A program made the position numbers and the translations under genes. Below are positions 37,033 to 39,990 of a stretch of 39,990 bases of DNA, piece after piece; position 1 is the stretch's first letter, and every line of letters starts with the position of its first letter. This stretch comes from Leidyana gryllorum EB-2025a (taxonomy: Eukaryota; Apicomplexa). The notes under the pieces are model-generated. The model saw only the letters and a list, made by a program, of their open reading frames with translations, had not been told where the DNA came from and did no database searches. The DNA is taken from positions 1 through 39,990 of the forward strand of contig JBLWGC010000045.1 of assembly GCA_048772705.1 (NCBI GenBank), written 5' to 3'.

Positions 37033-37114
37033 CGACAACTGCTGGATTTGAACCAGCGCGGGCCAGGCCCAGTAGATTTCAAGTTTACCCCCTTAACCAC
37101 TCGGGCAAGTTGCC
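37033..37114 (-). tRNA. tRNA-Ser-TGA: tRNA-Ser (TGA)
   Basis: 82 nt; one weak pair in the anticodon stem; anticodon TGA. Confidence 0.92.
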
Positions 37115-37174
37115 AACTGTCGAATTCGACATGCCGCGAGGAGTGACCAAATGCCCCCATGTTCAGCCTGTCCT

Positions 37175-37246
37175 GCCGCATTGATAGGTGTCTAAACTGA
37201 CCTCTCGCGTGCCAAGTCACCGCTCTACCACTTGAGATAGCCGCCC
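37175..37246 (-). pseudogene. Ala-like tRNA (loop GGC), T arm decayed
   Basis: Inverted copy of 10041, same GGC loop. Confidence 0.6.
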
Positions 37247-37332
37247 ACCCGCCAAACCTAGGTGAACTTCCCATCTGAGACCGACTCACAGTTCTCTGGC
37301 GCCTCATTCGTCAGTGCAACTGTTGTGACTCG

Positions 37333-37405
37333 TCCACTGTAGTCTAAGTGGCTAGAATATGCGGCTTCCACCCGCACGATCCGGGTTCAAGTCCCGGCAG
37401 TGGAA
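37333..37405 (+). tRNA. tRNA-Glu body with anticodon TCC
   Basis: All arms Glu and paired; loop CTTCCAC gives TCC (Gly) at 37367-37369, one base from TTC. Confidence 0.87.
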
Positions 37406-37481
37406 GTCATTAGAGTACTCGATCAAAGTGCTCTGATAACTTGCGTAAATAGGGACTGATGCGTGATTCCCGGCTTGCATT

Positions 37482-37553
37482 GCCTTCTTAGCTTAGGGGC
37501 AGAGCATTCGCTCAGTAAGCGAAAGGTCGCCGGTTCGATTCCGGCAGAAGGCT
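37482..37553 (+). tRNA. tRNA-Thr-AGT: tRNA-Thr (AGT) with C33
   Basis: Perfect body, but loop TCAGTAA has C at position 33, which usually cripples decoding. Confidence 0.8.
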
Positions 37554-37600
37554 TGCTCACGAGCCAATCTATCCTACAACTGTTCCCTTCTGCGCACACT

Positions 37601-37672
37601 TAGCAGTGCGTCGTTTCGATCGACGGACCTTTGGGCTATGAGCCCAACACTCTTCCACTGAGCTACACTGCT
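37601..37672 (-). tRNA. tRNA-iMet-CAT: Initiator tRNA-Met (CAT)
   Basis: A1:T72 and A54 kept; loop base 38 is G. Confidence 0.9.
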
Positions 37673-37811
37673 TAGCCTGCAACATGTCAGAGGTAGCCGA
37701 AATGCGATTCTCGAGAGGTTAGTACCGAAGTGGGCTAACGAGGTGGGCTAACGAGGTGGCTGTGTTGGTTCTGAGGGCAACTCGTACCGTCGGGTCAACC
37801 GACGACCAAGA

Positions 37812-37883
37812 GGGCTGTTCTGGGAATCGAACCCAGGACTTCTTCCACCCGAACGAAGAATCAGACCACTAGACCAAACAGCC
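37812..37883 (-). tRNA. tRNA-Pro-CGG: tRNA-Pro (CGG)
   Basis: 72 nt; one anticodon-stem mismatch and one D-arm change. Confidence 0.82.
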
Positions 37884-37982
37884 GCCTGTCGGTCGTACAA
37901 CCCGGTGAGCACAGTCGCGAGAGTGGTCATACTATGTTGAGAATCAACAAAAAGCGACGGGGCTTGCACAGCGGGGGACTAG

Positions 37983-38055
37983 CTCAAATGGTGAAGCGCT
38001 CGCGTAGCGTGCAAGAGGTACTGGGATCAATGCCCAGGTCGTCCAAAGCTTGTAG
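37983..38055 (+). tRNA. tRNA-Ala-AGC: tRNA-Ala (AGC), worn
   Basis: Loop GTAGCGT keeps AGC; changes in the acceptor (GGGGGAC), D loop and 3' anticodon stem. Confidence 0.7.
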
Positions 38056-38150
38056 TGCTGCAACTGTCGCTATTTGACTACAGAGTTGAGAGCTTTGAGG
38101 GTGCCCTGTAGCCCTTAGATAGACTTGGGCACCGCAGTATGTGTGAAGGT

Positions 38151-38220
38151 TGCCTCAGAGACCGGATCTCCGAGTTTGTATTTTACAACCACACGCTCTG
38201 CCAACTAAAGTACAAGAGCC
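38151..38220 (-). pseudogene. Asn-like tRNA remnant
   Basis: Third member of the 18444 family. Confidence 0.45.
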
Positions 38221-38323
38221 AGTTCCAATATCTCAGAGGTTAGTAGAGATACGCGTGTTGCATGTGTCCAGTTGAGGGCTAGTCCGAATGCTCTACCAAC
38301 TCTTTTTGGTGAAGGAGTGAATG

Positions 38324-38395
38324 GGTTGCGTGGTGTAGTGGTTAGCACTGGAGACTCTGAATCTCCCGACCTGGGTTCGATTCCCGGCGCGACCT
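38324..38395 (+). tRNA. tRNA-Gln-CTG: tRNA-Gln (CTG)
   Basis: 72 nt, perfect; anticodon CTG at 38357-38359. T5 lies upstream at 38303, not downstream. Confidence 0.95.
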
Positions 38396-38459
38396 TGGAA
38401 CTGGTCCTCACTGCTCCGTGAAACTTCGCCACTCCTCTTGGGCTGCGGGGACCATTCAT

Positions 38460-38531
38460 GCAGCCACGGTCTAGTGGTTACGACGTCTGCTTAACACGCA
38501 GAAAGTCCGAGGTGAATCTTCGGTGGCGGTA
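38460..38531 (+). pseudogene. tRNA-Val (AAC), altered T arm
   Basis: Anticodon arm intact; T loop reads GGTGAATC, losing the B-box core. Confidence 0.75.
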
Positions 38532-38602
38532 GCTCCCACGGTCTAGTGGTTACGACGTGTGCTTAACACGCAGAAAGTCCGAGGTGAATCCTCGGTGGTG
38601 TA
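38532..38602 (+). pseudogene. tRNA-Val (AAC), tandem copy
   Basis: Direct tandem repeat of the preceding gene at a 72-base period, the unit length of the tRNA itself. The 5' acceptor is lost. Confidence 0.8.
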
Positions 38603-38657
38603 ACTCCCAACTTTCAGCGAGAAACAAAGGAGAGAATCTTAAGCGAAACCACCTGTG

Positions 38658-38728
38658 CTCCGAGACCGGGAATCGAACCCGGGTCTTCCGCGTGACAGGC
38701 GGAAATACTAACCACTAACTATCTCGGA
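38658..38728 (-). tRNA. tRNA-Asp-GTC: tRNA-Asp (GTC), one base missing
   Basis: 71 nt; a base is missing in the D arm (CTAACTATC on the plus strand); other arms perfect. Confidence 0.82.
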
Positions 38729-38820
38729 CGCTCTGAACACGCCGGCCTCCAATCCCAGAAGTCTTTCTATTTTGGCTCACGGACAAAAACACGCGTGGAG
38801 CGATGAACCAACAACACTGT

Positions 38821-38909
38821 GGCAAGATGGCCGAGTTGCCTAAGGCGCTGTGCTCAGACCGCAGTCCGAAAGGGCGAGGATCTGGGGTTGAGCCTTTTGA
38901 ACCCCGGAG
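38821..38909 (+). pseudogene. tRNA-Leu (CAG) with altered T arm, upstream of Tyr
   Basis: As 23283, with one D-loop change; hairpin at 38885-38905. Confidence 0.72.
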
Positions 38910-38920
38910 CAGTTGGACGG

Positions 38921-39000
38921 CCGGGGGTAGCTCAGTTGGTAGAGCATCTGACTGTAGTGCTGGCATCAGATAGTCGGCGGTTCGATTCCGTCCCACCGGA
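38921..39000 (+). tRNA. tRNA-Tyr-GTA: tRNA-Tyr (GTA) with 7-nt intron
   Basis: Anticodon GTA at 38954-38956; intron 38958-38964. Confidence 0.92.
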
Positions 39001-39189
39001 AGTAGAGTGGTGGTTGGCAGACTGCTACTCAACCTGATGGGTTTTGGCAGACATCGTTGATGGGCCAATCGGAATGAATCTGGCGAAGAGTCCATGCATA
39101 TACAACTCAAATCTTGTCTTAGCTGTCGCAGCAGCATATCTTAGACAACCTTGAAGAGACGTGGCGTATTAAGTCAACAACTGACAGAC

Positions 39190-39260
39190 GGGCTGTTTTG
39201 GGAATCAAACCCAGCACTCCTTCCACCCAAGGAATGATCATACCACTAGACCAAACAGCC
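39190..39260 (-). pseudogene. tRNA-Pro with six-base anticodon loop
   Basis: Copy of 29454 with one further T-arm change (GTTTTGGG on the plus strand). Confidence 0.78.
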
Positions 39261-39344
39261 GACTGGTCGGTGGTGCGAATTGCTGGTAGAGTCGGGAGAC
39301 TGGTCAATGTCAAGAACCACCAAATGCTATGGGGTCTGCACAGC

Positions 39345-39417
39345 GGGCGACTACCTCAAATGATATAGCACTCGCTTAACATGCGAGAGATACTGGGATC
39401 GATGGCCAGGTCGTCCA
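39345..39417 (+). tRNA. tRNA-Ala body with anticodon AAC
   Basis: Copy of 29609, including the AAC (Val) anticodon. Confidence 0.85.
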
Positions 39418-39429
39418 AAGTACGTACGG

Positions 39430-39475
39430 CTGCACGTGGCGGGAGTTACTCTGAAGGGTCGCAGACCACAAGTGC
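39430..39475 (-). pseudogene. tRNA-Gly (TCC) remnant
   Basis: Copy of 29694. Confidence 0.6.
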
Positions 39476-39512
39476 GAGAGCAGGGCAGTCAGTGTCTGGG
39501 GTGCCTCTGAAA

Positions 39513-39585
39513 CGGTCCTGGCAGGTTTCGAACCTGCAACTTTGTGGTTAACAGCCACACGCTCTGCCGACTGAGCTACAAGACC
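39513..39585 (-). tRNA. tRNA-Asn-GTT: tRNA-Asn (GTT)
   Basis: Copy of 29777, stems intact. Confidence 0.94.
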
Positions 39586-39727
39586 CAGCTACAATGTTTC
39601 AGAGGTTGGTAGAGAGACCCTCCTCTTTCTACCGCAGGATTCTGCAACCGTTGTTGTAGGTGCACCCGACAGACCACGTCTTGCAAGAGGGTACGGCTCT
39701 CGGCGAAAGCTGCAGCTGAGGGAGTTG

Positions 39728-39800
39728 TCCACTGTAGTCTAAGTGGCTAGGATATGCGGCTTTCACCCGCACGATCCGGGTTCAAGTCCCGGCAGTGGAA
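39728..39800 (+). tRNA. tRNA-Glu-TTC: tRNA-Glu (TTC)
   Basis: 73 nt, perfect; copy of 29992. Confidence 0.95.
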
Positions 39801-39838
39801 ATCCAGCAGAGTGTGCTTGTAGGCAACGATACAACGGC

Positions 39839-39918
39839 TGACAAGAGTGGGATTCGAACCCACGCCCTTTCGCACTGCGGCCTTAACACAGCGCCTTAGA
39901 CCACTCGGCCATCTTGCC
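39839..39918 (-). tRNA. tRNA-Leu-AAG: tRNA-Leu (AAG)
   Basis: 80 nt; intact but for one variable-arm base (CGCACTGC on the plus strand). It probably continues to an Asp gene beyond the window, since the Leu-Asp spacer follows. Confidence 0.93.
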
Positions 39919-39990
39919 GAAGTGTTCTTGGCTCGCCACTTTACACGTTTTCTGTTGGTGAAGTCTCGAGATGGGAGGACTTTTGGGGTT

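Larger units (their letters stand above)
38908..39828. repeat. Segmental duplication, copy 2 (partner 29172-30092)
   Basis: Same six loci; followed by Leu-AAG instead of Lys. Confidence 0.92.

Noticed and set aside
1-39990. Many open reading frames of 60-216 codons on both strands
   Set aside because: They run through tRNA genes and spacers. The recurring peptides (for example SGIRTHALSDCGLNTAP or AGSIPAEGF) are translations of conserved tRNA arms, as their repetition in every module shows. None has a domain or codon pattern of its own.
1-39990. CRISPR array or phage tRNA island
   Set aside because: Repeats are whole tRNAs in mixed order with no constant repeat/spacer unit, no CCA is encoded, and the Tyr intron and initiator Met features are eukaryotic.
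1-39990. tRNA-derived SINEs
   Set aside because: The copies cover many isotypes and move as multi-gene blocks; I see no common 3' tail, poly-A or target-site duplication around single copies.
1-39990. Selenocysteine or stop-codon suppressor tRNA
   Set aside because: No loop with TCA, CTA or TTA in the anticodon position was found. The six-base loop TTAGGC at 27683 is a deletion in a Leu gene, not a suppressor.

Overview
This window is a eukaryotic nuclear tRNA gene array and contains almost nothing else. I see about 250 tRNA-derived loci in 40 kb, on both strands, roughly one per 155 bases. Well over half still fold as complete cloverleaves; the rest are remnants with a missing T arm, acceptor strand or anticodon arm. 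No 3' CCA is encoded. The initiator tRNA has the eukaryotic A1:T72 pair and A54 T loop, tRNA-Tyr carries a short intron just after the anticodon, and A and B boxes are intact in the good copies. All of this fits nuclear genes read by RNA polymerase III. I see no protein-coding gene: the open frames are translations of tRNAs and spacers. The lineage cannot be fixed from this window; a protist such as an oomycete, or an invertebrate with clustered tRNA genes, are guesses only.

All 20 amino acids are represented: Ala (AGC, TGC, CGC), Arg (ACG, TCG, CCT), Asn, Asp, Cys, Gln (CTG, TTG), Glu (TTC, CTC), Gly (GCC, TCC, CCC), His, Ile (AAT), Leu (AAG, CAG), Lys (CTT), initiator Met and a decayed elongator Met, Phe, Pro (AGG, CGG), Ser (AGA, TGA, CGA, GCT), Thr (AGT, TGT), Trp, Tyr and Val (AAC, CAC). 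No selenocysteine or nonsense-suppressor anticodon was seen.

The array is built from a few ordered modules that recur, sometimes inverted, with their spacers. Module A is Leu(-) Asp(+) Val(-) Gln(-) Ser-GCT(-). Module B is Glu(+) Thr(+) iMet(-) Pro(-) Ala-like(+) Tyr(-) Leu(-). Module C is Val(-) Gly(+) Ser(-) Ala-like(-) Glu(+). Module D is Lys(-) His(+) Arg(+). Module E is Ala / Gly-TCC / Asn. Long duplications join distant parts: 350-1630 with 11885-13173; 7810-8995 with 18930-20092; 13572-14070 with 17068-17566; 20016-21250 with 32581-33838; 4341-4890 with 35611-36160; 29172-30092 with 38908-39828; and 14425-14672 with 30125-30371.

The most interesting points are: (1) many complete bodies whose anticodon has changed to that of another amino acid, including a His body with a Tyr anticodon 350 bases from a Tyr body with a His anticodon; (2) the near absence of T runs behind most intact genes; (3) four copies of a 5' half of tRNA-Pro fixed just upstream of tRNA-Asn; and (4) one non-tRNA insert, 22058-22659, with LTR-like inverted ends.
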